This document shows positions 31,563 through 40,020 of a stretch of DNA of 41,978 nt, piece by piece. Position 1 is the first letter of the stretch, and each line of letters starts with the position of its first letter. Under the pieces are notes generated by a model. It saw nothing but the letters and a program-made list of their open reading frames with translations, searched no databases and had not been told where the DNA came from. Origin of the DNA: JAGOUN01 sp040389005 (lineage in GTDB: Bacteria; Pseudomonadota; Gammaproteobacteria; JAGOUN01); NCBI GenBank assembly GCA_040389005.1, contig JAZKAS010000024.1, forward strand, positions 1 through 41,978, written 5' to 3'. Both the position numbers and the translations under genes were made by a program.

Positions 31563-33239
31563 ATGAGTACGGTTGGACAATATCTAGCAAGTCGTTTGCA
31601 ACAAATCGGCATTAAAGATTATTTTGCAATTCCGGGGGATTATAATATGCCCTTGTTGGATGAATTGCTTTTAAATGAAAATTTAAACATGATCAATTGT
31701 TGTAACGAATTGAATGCAGGCTATGCTGCCGATGGCTATTGTCGCGCGAATGGCGTGGCTGCGATGGTGGTGACGTTTAGTGTCGGTGGCTTAAGTGCTA
31801 TTAATGCAGTGGCGGGGGCTTATGCTGAAGATTTACCAGTCATCATTGTTTCTTGCGGACCGAATACTAATTCTGCTATCGCTCATCAAATATTACATCA
31901 TACGATGGGTGAGCAGGATTATCGCTATGTGCGGGATATGTTTGCAAAAGTGACCGTGAAATCGGTGATTATTGATAACATTCAAGCAGCGGCTTATTTA
32001 ATGGATGATGCGATTAATGCTGCGCTTACTTTGCAAAAGCCTGTTTATATAGAAATAGCATGTAATCTATCAAATTGTTCTATCGCGCCTCCTCAACCGC
32101 TTGGCTTTTTAAATAGCGCTAAAAGTGACTCACTTGCTTTACAAGCGGCCGTTGAAAGTGCGGCAACGATGTTAAATAATGCAAAAAAACCAACATTAGT
32201 TGCGGGAGTCAAACTTCGTCCCGCAAAAGCATTCGCTGCAATGCAAACATTGATTGATGCGTCAGGATATGGTGTGGCTGCGATGCCAACGGCAAAAGGA
32301 TTTATCGATGAAACGCAAGAAAGTTATATGGGTATCTATTGGGGTGCAATTAGTTCTCCCAGTTGTGCCAATATTGTAGAATCGAGTGACGCTTATTTAT
32401 TTGCCGGTACGGTCTTAACTGATTATTCAACCACTGGCTATTCAATGGTCCTTAATGCGCAAAAATTAATTGTTGCGAATTTTGATCATGTAGTTGTCGC
32501 TGGCGTGACATTTAATCAAGTATTTTTAGCAGAATTTTTAACTGAATTGGCAAAACAAATAACACGTAATACAACTTCTTGTGAAGCATTTAAACGTATT
32601 CAAGGCGAAGCAGAAATGTATCAAGCAGCTGCTGATGCAGACCCCATTGTAATACGAAATCTTTTTGCACGTATCGAAAAAATGTTAGATTTTAATTCAA
32701 GCGTTATTGTTGACACGGGCGATTCTTGGTTTAATGGTGCGCGCTTACATTTACCGAAAGCATGTACTTATGAAGTGCAAATGCAGTATGGCTCGATTGG
32801 TTGGTCAGTTGGAGCGACGTTTGGATATTCACTTGCGACAAAAAATAAACGCCGTGTTATTAGTTGTATTGGTGATGGCGCATTTCAAATGACCGCACAG
32901 GAAGTTGCGAGTATGATTCGTTACCAAGTGAATCCGATTATTTTTTTAATTAATAATGGTAGTTATACTATTGAGGAAGAAATACATGATGGCGAGTATA
33001 ATATTCTTAAAAATTGGCAATACAGTGAGCTGATTAAAGTATTTAATGCCGAAGATGGTCATGCTTGGGCTTGTCAAGTAAGGACAGAGGCTGAGCTTGC
33101 GAACGCCATACAATATTCTCTAGAAAATACACATAAATTGTGTTTTATTGAAGTAATGATTGACCGCAATGATTGCAATAAAAATTTGTTAGAGTGGGGC
33201 GCTCATGTGGCAGTCAACAATTCACTTTCACCTAAATAA
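31563..33239 (+). CDS. pdc: Thiamine-diphosphate pyruvate decarboxylase
   Basis: 558 residues, colinear with the Zymomonas enzyme as I know it. All catalytic positions are visible: D26 (IPGDYN), E49 (CCNELNAGYAADG), H112-H113 (ILHHTMG), the thiamine-diphosphate motif G437-D-G (GDGAFQ...LINN), and E471 (SYTIEEEIHDG). The C-terminus LLEWGAHVAVNNS also follows the bacterial Pdc pattern. Non-oxidative decarboxylation of pyruvate gives acetaldehyde and CO2. The indolepyruvate decarboxylase family is the main alternative, but the HH, TIE and C-terminal segments favour Pdc. The enzyme is uncommon in bacteria. No alcohol dehydrogenase gene is adjacent; pdxH precedes it and mqo follows 17 bases later. 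Confidence 0.86.
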   Translation: MSTVGQYLASRLQQIGIKDYFAIPGDYNMPLLDELLLNENLNMINCCNELNAGYAADGYCRANGVAAMVVTFSVGGLSAINAVAGAYAEDLPVIIVSCGPNTNSAIAHQILHHTMGEQDYRYVRDMFAKVTVKSVIIDNIQAAAYLMDDAINAALTLQKPVYIEIACNLSNCSIAPPQPLGFLNSAKSDSLALQAAVESAATMLNNAKKPTLVAGVKLRPAKAFAAMQTLIDASGYGVAAMPTAKGFIDETQESYMGIYWGAISSPSCANIVESSDAYLFAGTVLTDYSTTGYSMVLNAQKLIVANFDHVVVAGVTFNQVFLAEFLTELAKQITRNTTSCEAFKRIQGEAEMYQAAADADPIVIRNLFARIEKMLDFNSSVIVDTGDSWFNGARLHLPKACTYEVQMQYGSIGWSVGATFGYSLATKNKRRVISCIGDGAFQMTAQEVASMIRYQVNPIIFLINNGSYTIEEEIHDGEYNILKNWQYSELIKVFNAEDGHAWACQVRTEAELANAIQYSLENTHKLCFIEVMIDRNDCNKNLLEWGAHVAVNNSLSPK

Positions 33240-33256
33240 AAAAGGATGATTATTTA

Positions 33257-34759
33257 ATGACAGTATTAAACAATAATGCAGTGACACAAACAGACATTTT
33301 ATTAGTGGGCGCTGGCATCATGAGCACCACATTAGGCGTGATGCTTAAAGAGCTTGATCCTACTTTGCAAATTGAACTTTATGAAATGCTTGCGAGTGAA
33401 GCGCAAGAAAGCTCTAATGCGTGGAATAATGCTGGCACAGGTCATGCGGCTTTGTGTGAAATGAATTACACACCCGAGAAGGCCGATGGTAGCATTGATA
33501 TTTCAAAAGCATTGGAAGTCAATACTGAATTTGATCTTTCACGTCAATTGTGGTCGTATCTCGTCACTAAAGGTATTATTCCCGATCCACAACTCTTTAT
33601 TCATCCCGTGCCGCATTATAGTTTTGTAACGGGTGCAAGCAACATCGATTTTCTTAAAAAACGTTTTGCTGCATTAAGCGCACATCATTGTTATTATGGA
33701 ATGACATATACTGAAGATAAAAATCAAATAAAAGAAAAAATTCCGTTAGTGATGGAAAATCGTGATCCGAATGAAGCCGTTGCTGTCACATGTATGACGA
33801 TTGGAACCGATGTGAATTATGGTGCGTTAACAAAAATTTTATTAGATTCACTCAGTAATACAGCAGGATTTTCTGCACATTTCTTAAATAAAGTTCAGGA
33901 TCTGCAACGCGAAGGTGATCGTTGGAAAGTAAAAATCCGTGATGAAAAAACCGGCGAAGAACGTTTTGTGCTTGCAAAATTTGTGTTTATTGGCGCGGGT
34001 GGAGCAGCGTTAACGTTATTGCAAAAGTCGGGCATTCCAGAAGCAGAGGGTTACGCTGGATTTCCCGTCAGTGGTATTTGGTTACGTTGTGATAATCAAG
34101 CAATCTGCGAACGACATGATGCAAAAGTGTATGGCAAAGCTGCGATTGGATCGCCGCCGATGTCTGTGCCGCATTTGGATCGTCGTCATATCGATGGAAA
34201 AGTTTCGCTCTTATTTGGTCCTTTTGCAGGTTTTTCAACTAAGTTTTTAAAACATGGCTCCTATTTGGATTTTTTCCGTGCGATCGATATACATAATATT
34301 ATTCCGATGTTAGCGGTTGGTAAAAATGATCTGGATTTAACTGAATATTTAATTGGCCAAGTATTAGAATCTCCTAAAGCACGTTTAGCTGCATTACAAG
34401 AATATTTCCCCAATGCAATACAAGCTGATTGGAGAGAACAGATCGCGGGGCAACGCGTTCAAATTATTAAAAAAGACCCTGTCCATCATGGTATTTTACA
34501 ATTTGGCACTGAGTTGGTGAAAGCAGCGGATAATTCAATTATTGCAATGCTAGGTGCTTCTCCTGGCGCTTCTACTGCGGTGTCCATTATGATTCATGTG
34601 ATAGAAGAATGTTTCGCAGAAAAACTTAAACAACCTGCTTGCATGGAGAAAATGAAAATGATGATTCCGTCGTATGGACAATCCTTGATTGATGATGCAG
34701 CGCTTTGCAAACAAGTGCGAGATAATACGGCGAGTATTTTAAATATTAACAAGATTTAA
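33257..34759 (+). CDS. mqo: Malate:quinone oxidoreductase
   Basis: 500 residues, usual length. The FAD-binding motif DILLVGAGIMSTTLGVML (13-30) and SSNAWNNAGTGHAALCEMNYTP (52-73) are diagnostic of Mqo. The C-terminal LGASPGASTAVSIMIHVIEECF is also conserved. It oxidises malate to oxaloacetate at the inner face of the membrane, feeding quinone. With the bd oxidase nearby it provides an NADH-independent respiratory route. It is third in the pdxH-pdc-mqo unit. Confidence 0.96.
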   Translation: MTVLNNNAVTQTDILLVGAGIMSTTLGVMLKELDPTLQIELYEMLASEAQESSNAWNNAGTGHAALCEMNYTPEKADGSIDISKALEVNTEFDLSRQLWSYLVTKGIIPDPQLFIHPVPHYSFVTGASNIDFLKKRFAALSAHHCYYGMTYTEDKNQIKEKIPLVMENRDPNEAVAVTCMTIGTDVNYGALTKILLDSLSNTAGFSAHFLNKVQDLQREGDRWKVKIRDEKTGEERFVLAKFVFIGAGGAALTLLQKSGIPEAEGYAGFPVSGIWLRCDNQAICERHDAKVYGKAAIGSPPMSVPHLDRRHIDGKVSLLFGPFAGFSTKFLKHGSYLDFFRAIDIHNIIPMLAVGKNDLDLTEYLIGQVLESPKARLAALQEYFPNAIQADWREQIAGQRVQIIKKDPVHHGILQFGTELVKAADNSIIAMLGASPGASTAVSIMIHVIEECFAEKLKQPACMEKMKMMIPSYGQSLIDDAALCKQVRDNTASILNINKI

Positions 34760-34841
34760 TTTTCACTAAATTTGCCTTCTGTCGAATACTTTGGCAGAAT
34801 CAGCGCAGTTTTGTGTGGCTCATTGTATAACGAGGAAGAAT

Positions 34842-35633
34842 ATGAAAACATTAAAAATGCTAGCATTAGTTGGAATCTTAGCCAGTGCATCCACTGCGTT
34901 TGCTGATAGTAGTGATCTTGAGAATGCTAATACTACAGAAACAGGAACTACCTTGCAAACGCATGATTCTGTTGGTTTGGGTTTTGCTTATAATCAAAAC
35001 ATTTATGATGGTGTTGGTAATCACATTCAAGCCTTTCCCCTATTAAATTTAAATTACGATGATTTTTTTATTCAAGGTTTTACTGCAGGCTATAATGCGT
35101 ATCAAGATGAAAGCACAACATTTGCGTTGATTGTTCAGCCTATGTTTGGGGGTTATGATTCTAGCGATAGTGATGCGTTAGCAGGTATGAGTGATACTTC
35201 TTATTTGGTGAATACCGGCGTACAAATGCAATATCGCTTAATGCCGTTTTCATTGACCGCCGCTGCTGTGCATGATGTCACGGGTCGCACGGGCGGTAAT
35301 AGCGCGTCCCTTAAATTTGCGGCGATGGTGCCATTAGATGATACGCGCATGGTCTTGATTCCCTCAATCACTATGACATGGTTGGATAGTGATATTACCG
35401 ATTACTACTACGGCGTAACACAGAGTGAAGCAACGGCTACTCGAGCAGCGTATGATCCCGGCACAGCAGTGAATATCGGTTATGGACTAACTCTCAAATA
35501 TCAAATGGCAGAACATTGGGGCGCTACCTTCGGTTATGTTTTCACTCAGTATGCTGATGATATTTCTGATAGCCCGATCGTCAGTCGCTCCTATTCTTCA
35601 GCAGTAGTGGCGGGTATTAGTTACATTTTTTGA
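34842..35633 (+). CDS. MipA/OmpV-family outer-membrane protein
   Basis: 263 residues from the ATG at 34842 with GAGGAAG 4-10 bases upstream. The longer frame from 34791 has no site. The signal peptide is MKTLKMLALVGILASASTAFA, followed by a Ser/Thr/Glu-rich linker and about 10-12 alternating beta strands, ending in YSSAVVAGISYIF, with the terminal Phe preferred by the BAM machinery. The strand pattern (HIQAFPLLNLNYDDFFIQG) matches MipA/OmpV. Members are linked to murein-synthesis scaffolding or osmolarity. The 96-bp repeat begins 4 bases after the stop. Confidence 0.85.
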   Translation: MKTLKMLALVGILASASTAFADSSDLENANTTETGTTLQTHDSVGLGFAYNQNIYDGVGNHIQAFPLLNLNYDDFFIQGFTAGYNAYQDESTTFALIVQPMFGGYDSSDSDALAGMSDTSYLVNTGVQMQYRLMPFSLTAAAVHDVTGRTGGNSASLKFAAMVPLDDTRMVLIPSITMTWLDSDITDYYYGVTQSEATATRAAYDPGTAVNIGYGLTLKYQMAEHWGATFGYVFTQYADDISDSPIVSRSYSSAVVAGISYIF

Positions 35634-35636
35634 GGA

Positions 35637-35732
35637 TTTTTACTCTCGTCAAAATTAACAGCATAACCCCACTACACGCAATACAATATAACGCCAAGGG
35701 CATTTGCGTGTTAGTGGGCATATCGCAGCGAG
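35637..35732. repeat. Direct repeat, left boundary of AbiE island
   Basis: 96 bases that match 37774-37870 with one 1-base gap (GGGCA-TATC against GGGCAATATC) and otherwise no difference seen. The repeat corresponds to the 3' end of the MFS gene that occupies 37757-38944, encoding LALYCIACSGVMLLILTRVK in that gene. This left copy has no gene in front of it on the matching strand, so it is a displaced fragment. Together the two copies bracket the AbiE genes. Confidence 0.85.
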
Positions 35733-35775
35733 TGTCGTTTTTTGCATCATCAAGCTAGAATTTTTTTTGCAAAAT

Positions 35776-36831
35776 TTATTCGTTACGATTAATTATTTTT
35801 TCTAGGTTACTAATAGATTCAAGAATATTATCAAACGTTGGTTTTTCTCCAAAAATCATGCCAGCCATAGCGTTATAATCTCGATGAAGAGTGTGCCGCA
35901 TTTCTGGTGTAGGCATCAATGTGAATGAGCCATGCGTTGCTTTTTCTAAGTTGAGCGCCGCACTATTAAAAAATAATTGAGCATGTTGAGCGCAGTCTAT
36001 CGCTAGATCAATGTTTCTTAATGCTTGCTGACTCACGTGTGCTTGCATCAGTTGATAAACATCATAATAGTGTCGAGAAACACGATGGCCATTTTGGCGC
36101 AATTCTCCGCGCGTATCATACCAAGATCGAATGCCGTGTAAGATCATCACTTTGTCCCAAAAAGTTCGCTCAGCATCAATCACTGCAATATTTGGAACCG
36201 ATAAATTTAATGCTGATAACTCTGGCGCGATATAGGGTTGAATGGTAATAAGTTGATGTGGATCAAGCGCGGATTTCGCGCCAGCTTCAATTTTAATAGT
36301 CGATTTAATGTAATCATCTTTTTCAATGATAACAGAAGGATAGTGAATAAGTATTGTTTGTTGCTGGGCATCCTCCTCATCAGAGACTACAAATTTCTCA
36401 ATATCGAAGTCAGAAGAAGGGAGTGCTATTTTAATTTTTTCACGCAAACTATTTTTAAATGAACCATGAATGTAGGTTTGAGACGCTTCTTTGATGCGAT
36501 CTAATTGTTTCCCCTGTTGTTTGCGAGATAATTTTTATAACTCATCTATATCTATGGTTAGCCCAAGGTCTTGTCGAAAAAAGGTAATGTCGAGGTCTTC
36601 AGAGAAACGCGAGATTAGCGAGTAACCTTTGGATAAAGAGGTGCCGCCTTTGAATAAAACGCGCGGGTCATCCGATGCTCTTTCGTTGAAAATGATATCT
36701 AATATCCAACATGCCCAAAAATCTTTTTCTATATTTTGTAGCGTTGTGCCTAAGCGATTGGCTGTTGCTAAAAACAAGCCACGACGATCTTCTGGTTTAG
36801 CGTTAATTACTTGTAAAAAATCAGTATTCAT
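35776..36831 (-). pseudogene. AbiEii type IV toxin (nucleotidyltransferase), broken by one stop
   Basis: A single frame of 351 sense or stop-interrupted codons carries one TAA at 36535-36537, between TIDIDEL and KLSRKQQ. Both halves are unmistakably one protein. The N-terminal half has F-K-GGTSLSKGY (62-70) and the metal-binding SEDLD (77-81) of the nucleotidyltransferase core. The C-terminal half has ERTFWDKVMILHGIR, with the conserved Lys of AbiEii/MenT-type toxins. Family toxins inactivate tRNA or other targets by adding nucleotides. The 98-residue N-terminal product lacks the downstream motifs, so the toxin should be inactive unless the stop is suppressed. Its ATG overlaps the antitoxin stop by 4 bases (ATGA). 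Confidence 0.85.
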
Positions 36832-37481
36832 TGTTGTTTCGCCATGTTGTTTTTAACGAACAGTAAAAGTTCTTTAAGAAAGTCTTGCATCCATATCGGC
36901 AAAGTTTGTAATCCGGCTTTAATATCAGCACAAATTTCATTTCCTTTGTCGGAGTTGATTAATAAGGCACTTAATTTTTTGAATATATCCTTTTGTGCTT
37001 CTTCATCTTTTTTGAATATATCACCTAACCAATATAAGGATTGAATAATACGCATCCCTGGCCGTCCCGCCCAATACAGCTTGCTGGGTGCTGTGAGTTT
37101 AAAGTGAATAGTCAGGTTGTCGATGGTGATAGGGCGCAAGCGCCCATCAGTTAATACAACCACTTGACCTGGCACAGCGTTAGTCAGCCCCAAATCATTG
37201 GCGCACGTCATACCATCGAGCAGAATGCGAACTTGATCTCGTCGTGCTACTGCATCAATGATGGCATGATAATCGGGCGCATTTGCTTGGCCCGTTAATA
37301 CATTCATGTTTGGTTTATCATAAAAACCACGATCAATTCGGCGTAGCTCGTTGCTGTGCGTTAATCGTTGGAGTGTTTTATCAATAATACTTCGATTTCC
37401 AAGATCACAGAAATCAATGGGCATCCACACTTTGTATGGGCCTTGCTTTATTCGATTTAGAACGGGTTCTTTTAGCATCAT
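36828..37481 (-). CDS. AbiEi-type antitoxin / autoregulator (DUF6088-like)
   Basis: 217 residues. The N-terminal region (about 1-55) is a winged helix: LNRIKQGPYKVWMPIDFCDLGNRSIIDKTLQRLTHSNELRRIDRGFYDKP. The following domain (about 68-160) is the AbiEi C-terminal domain, containing YHAIIDAVARRDQVRILLDG and VVLTDGRLRPITIDN. In type IV pairs the antitoxin counteracts the toxin without binding it directly and represses the operon through inverted repeats. It is the first gene of the pair, with a 34-bp dyad 14 bases upstream. A reduced antitoxin left after loss of toxin could still bind its operator. Confidence 0.85.
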   Translation of the reverse strand: MMLKEPVLNRIKQGPYKVWMPIDFCDLGNRSIIDKTLQRLTHSNELRRIDRGFYDKPNMNVLTGQANAPDYHAIIDAVARRDQVRILLDGMTCANDLGLTNAVPGQVVVLTDGRLRPITIDNLTIHFKLTAPSKLYWAGRPGMRIIQSLYWLGDIFKKDEEAQKDIFKKLSALLINSDKGNEICADIKAGLQTLPIWMQDFLKELLLFVKNNMAKQQ

Positions 37482-37494
37482 AATTATTACTCAA

Positions 37495-37528
37495 TTTGTC
37501 CTTTAAGTGTATACAATTTTCGGACAAA
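37495..37528. promoter_or_regulatory. 34-bp dyad, likely AbiEi operator
   Basis: Perfect outer arms TTTGTCC (37495-37501) and GGACAAA (37522-37528), with a perfect GTATAC palindrome exactly at the centre (37509-37514). It is 14 bases upstream of the antitoxin start. AbiEi proteins bind an upstream inverted repeat and repress the operon, so this is the natural candidate site. Confidence 0.6.
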
Positions 37529-37625
37529 ATCAAGAGGCGTAAGGATCTGATAGTCATTGGGAAGCAGCCTGTTTCCCAATGTTAGGGTACAATGACCAAA
37601 ATGCCAAAATATTGTTAAAAAATAA

Positions 37626-37727
37626 AGGTGGCATTCTAATTATGAATGCCTGGAGAAAGTAGATACGCTTCAACCAGAAATAAAGGCTTTTGAAGATATC
37701 TTAAACACTCCCAAAAGAGGTGAATAG
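37626..37727 (+). other. Possible fragment of a short gene
   Basis: A 33-codon stop-free frame without an ATG ends ECLEKVDTLQPEIKAFEDILNTPKRGE. It reads like the C-terminus of a small protein, and an ATG at 37642 in another frame (MNAWRK then stop) sits over it, as after a frameshift. It is too short and unsupported to call as a gene. It lies between the AbiE genes and the right-hand repeat. Confidence 0.2.
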
Positions 37728-37756
37728 TGCGTTAAATTTTCGTGTAATGAGGCGAA

Positions 37757-38944
37757 TCATACTTCTTTGATTTTTTTTACTCTCGTCAAAATTAACAGCA
37801 TAACCCCACTACACGCAATACAATATAACGCCAAGGGCATTTGCGTGTTAGTGGGCAATATCGCAGCGAGGGTTGTTGTGATGGATGACGTAAAGACTTG
37901 AATCGCACCATACGCAGCGCCTGCAACCCCAGCGATATGACCAAAATCATCAAATGCTTGCGTAAAGGCATTTGGAAAAACAAATCCAATGCCAAAATAA
38001 ATAATAAACGTCGGCGCAAGAATTACCGCGATATTCATAATATGAAATAAAGCAAACATGAGCATGACAACCGATCCCAATAGCATCATAAACGCTGCAA
38101 ATACCGTTAACTGATACAGACTAAAGCGATCCATAAAGCGACGATTAAAAAAAGCTCCCATCGGCATAAAAAACATGCCAAAAATAGCCAGCCAACCATA
38201 TGCAACAGGCGAAAGGCCTAATACATGTTGATAAAGAAATGTGCCAATCGTCATGTAACCGAAAATGATGCCTAAACATAATCCTGAACACATAGAAAAA
38301 ATTACAAAATTACGATGCGAAAAACATTCGAAATAATTTTTAATAATACCTTTTATCGAGAATACGCGGCGATTTTCTGCGGGCAATGATTCTGGAAAAT
38401 AACGTGAAAAAACAAGTACGCTGGTTAAACCCATTACAAATAATAAAATAAAACTCGCGCGCCATCCAAAAAAGTGTTCCAGATATCCACCCGTAATCGG
38501 TGCGAGCGGCGGCGTCATTGACGCAGCAATAGTAACAATCGAGCCTAATTTTGCCAGCGCGGTGCCGTTATAAGAATCGCGCATAACACTTCGGAATAAG
38601 CCCGTACAAGCAATGCCCGCGCCTTGAATGACTCTTCCGACCAGTAACCAAGTAATCGTGGGCGCGCAAAAACAAAAAATGCTGCCAACGGTAAATACCA
38701 CATACCCTGAAACTAATACTCTTTTTCGACCATAAACATCTGACAACGGGCCATAAAGAAATTGAAATACTCCCATGCCAAATAAATAGAGCGAAACAGA
38801 ATATTGAGTCATATTTTTGCTGATATTAAAGTATTCCGAAATCGCCGGTAATGATGGCAGAAAGTTATCACTTGCAAATTGCGCGATAACGGCCATTGAG
38901 GTCATGTAAAGAATAAACTGCCACGTGCTGGGTCGTGTTTGCAT
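37757..38944 (-). CDS. MFS multidrug exporter, Bcr/CflA type
   Basis: 395 residues, about 12 transmembrane helices. YGPLSDVYGRKRVLVSG (65-81) is the MFS signature, and VGRVIQGAGIACTGLFRSVMRDSYNG (about 102-127) the Bcr/CflA helix-4 region. Likely a proton-driven drug exporter. The C-terminal 30 codons are duplicated 2.1 kb away as the flank of the AbiE island. The last few codons (KIKEV) lie outside the duplicated part. pdxY diverges upstream. Confidence 0.88.
   Translation of the reverse strand: MQTRPSTWQFILYMTSMAVIAQFASDNFLPSLPAISEYFNISKNMTQYSVSLYLFGMGVFQFLYGPLSDVYGRKRVLVSGYVVFTVGSIFCFCAPTITWLLVGRVIQGAGIACTGLFRSVMRDSYNGTALAKLGSIVTIAASMTPPLAPITGGYLEHFFGWRASFILLFVMGLTSVLVFSRYFPESLPAENRRVFSIKGIIKNYFECFSHRNFVIFSMCSGLCLGIIFGYMTIGTFLYQHVLGLSPVAYGWLAIFGMFFMPMGAFFNRRFMDRFSLYQLTVFAAFMMLLGSVVMLMFALFHIMNIAVILAPTFIIYFGIGFVFPNAFTQAFDDFGHIAGVAGAAYGAIQVFTSSITTTLAAILPTNTQMPLALYCIACSGVMLLILTRVKKIKEV
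37774..37870. repeat. Direct repeat, right copy (within MFS gene 3' end)
   Basis: Same sequence as 35637-35732 with one extra A. Here it is part of the intact MFS gene, ending about 15 bases before its stop codon. The distance between copies is about 2.1 kb and encloses the AbiE pair. Confidence 0.85.
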
Positions 38945-39031
38945 GATGTGCCTATAATCGTAAAGAGATTAACTTGAGGAAATAATTTATGTTAATATCA
39001 TAGCCGTTTTTTTAAGAGAAGCGTAGAGGCT

Positions 39032-39883
39032 ATGGCACATATTCTTACAATACAATCGCATGTTGTTTACGGCCACGCTGGCAATGCCGCGGCAGTTTTT
39101 CCGATGCAGCGCTTGGGTCATAACGTCAGTGTGTTGAATTTGTTACAATTTTCTAATCATACCGGTCATGGCACTTGGGGTGGAAAAGCGATTTCAGTAG
39201 AGGAATTAAAAGATGTTTTTAAAGGCTTGAAATTAGTTGGGGCGCTGAACAAGCTCGATTGTATTTTATCGGGTTATATTGGCAGCCTAGAACAGGCGCA
39301 GGCGATTTATGATTTTGTACGAGAAGTACAAGCGATCAATCCGCACGTCATTTATTGCTGTGATCCTGTCATGGGCGATGAACGCCCGGGTCTTTATGTT
39401 AAACCAGAAATTGCGGCGTTTCATCACTCGCATCTCGTGCCACTGGCTAATTGGATTACCCCAAATCGATTTGAATTATCCCGACTCGTCGATCAGCCTA
39501 TTCGCACCGTGCAAGAGGCAGTTGCAGCGTGTAAGGCGTTGTTCAATGAAAATAAACACGGCATCTTAGCGACGAGTATTGCGAATCATCCAGAAATGAC
39601 AGGGTTATTGTTGGTGACAAAGGAGGGTGTTCATCATTGTGAAACCCCTAAATATGACCTGATTCGAACGGTTCATGGCACAGGCGATGTTACAACGGCT
39701 ACTTTTTTAAGTCATATTTTCAACGGCGATTCACCCGTGGTTGCAATGGAAAAGACCGCGAATACGATGCAGGCCATGACGCACTATAGCTTTGAAAATC
39801 AACTCACGGAATTAGGAATTGTGGCGTGCCAGGAAATGATTGCGTATCCTCAAGCTGTTTACAAAACAGCTGAGCTTCCTTGA
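39032..39883 (+). CDS. pdxY: Pyridoxal kinase PdxY
   Basis: 283 residues. ILTIQSHVVYGHAGNAAAVFPMQRLGHNV (4-32) and the catalytic VHGTGDVTTATFLSH (GTGD, about 221-235), with Asp as the general base, are the ribokinase-superfamily hallmarks of PdxY. CDPVMGDERPGLYV is the third conserved segment. It phosphorylates pyridoxal for PLP salvage and complements pdxH 8 kb away. A perfect 14-base inverted repeat begins 15 bases after the stop and may end the transcript, although no T-run follows. Confidence 0.95.
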   Translation: MAHILTIQSHVVYGHAGNAAAVFPMQRLGHNVSVLNLLQFSNHTGHGTWGGKAISVEELKDVFKGLKLVGALNKLDCILSGYIGSLEQAQAIYDFVREVQAINPHVIYCCDPVMGDERPGLYVKPEIAAFHHSHLVPLANWITPNRFELSRLVDQPIRTVQEAVAACKALFNENKHGILATSIANHPEMTGLLLVTKEGVHHCETPKYDLIRTVHGTGDVTTATFLSHIFNGDSPVVAMEKTANTMQAMTHYSFENQLTELGIVACQEMIAYPQAVYKTAELP

Positions 39884-39895
39884 AATCGATGATTG

Positions 39896-40020
39896 TTGAT
39901 TTCGGAGAGAATTTCTCGACTTATATATTCTCTCCGAAATCTATAAATATTGATCTTGAAGAGAATTTAGAGGCGTGCTATTCTTCTTCATAATCAAGTA
40001 TTATTGATTTTGGAGAGATT
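39896..40020. repeat. Repeated 54-bp unit in the leader of the ATPase gene
   Basis: TTGATTTCGGAGAGAAT (39896), TTGATCTTGAAGAGAAT (39950) and TTGATTTTGGAGAGATT (40004) recur at exactly 54-base spacing. The first two units are similar over their whole length, including the complementary half further along each unit. The third is a head-only copy that abuts the ATG at 40021 and supplies its ribosome-binding site. Confidence 0.6.
39899..39940. promoter_or_regulatory. Perfect 14-bp inverted repeat before the ATPase gene
   Basis: ATTTCGGAGAGAAT (39899-39912) and ATTCTCTCCGAAAT (39927-39940) are exactly complementary around a 14-base loop. The second arm contains CTCTCC, complementary to the GGAGAG that precedes the ATPase start codon at 40014-40019, so alternative pairing could hide the ribosome-binding site. 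It may equally be the terminator of pdxY or a protein-binding site. Confidence 0.45.

Noticed and set aside
35637..35732. An independent short gene after the MipA-type gene
   Set aside because: The sequence is a near-exact copy of the 3' end of the MFS gene and has no start or 5' part.
39899..39940. A CRISPR-like or tandem-repeat array before the ATPase gene
   Set aside because: Only two imperfect units and a half unit; no spacers and no cas genes.
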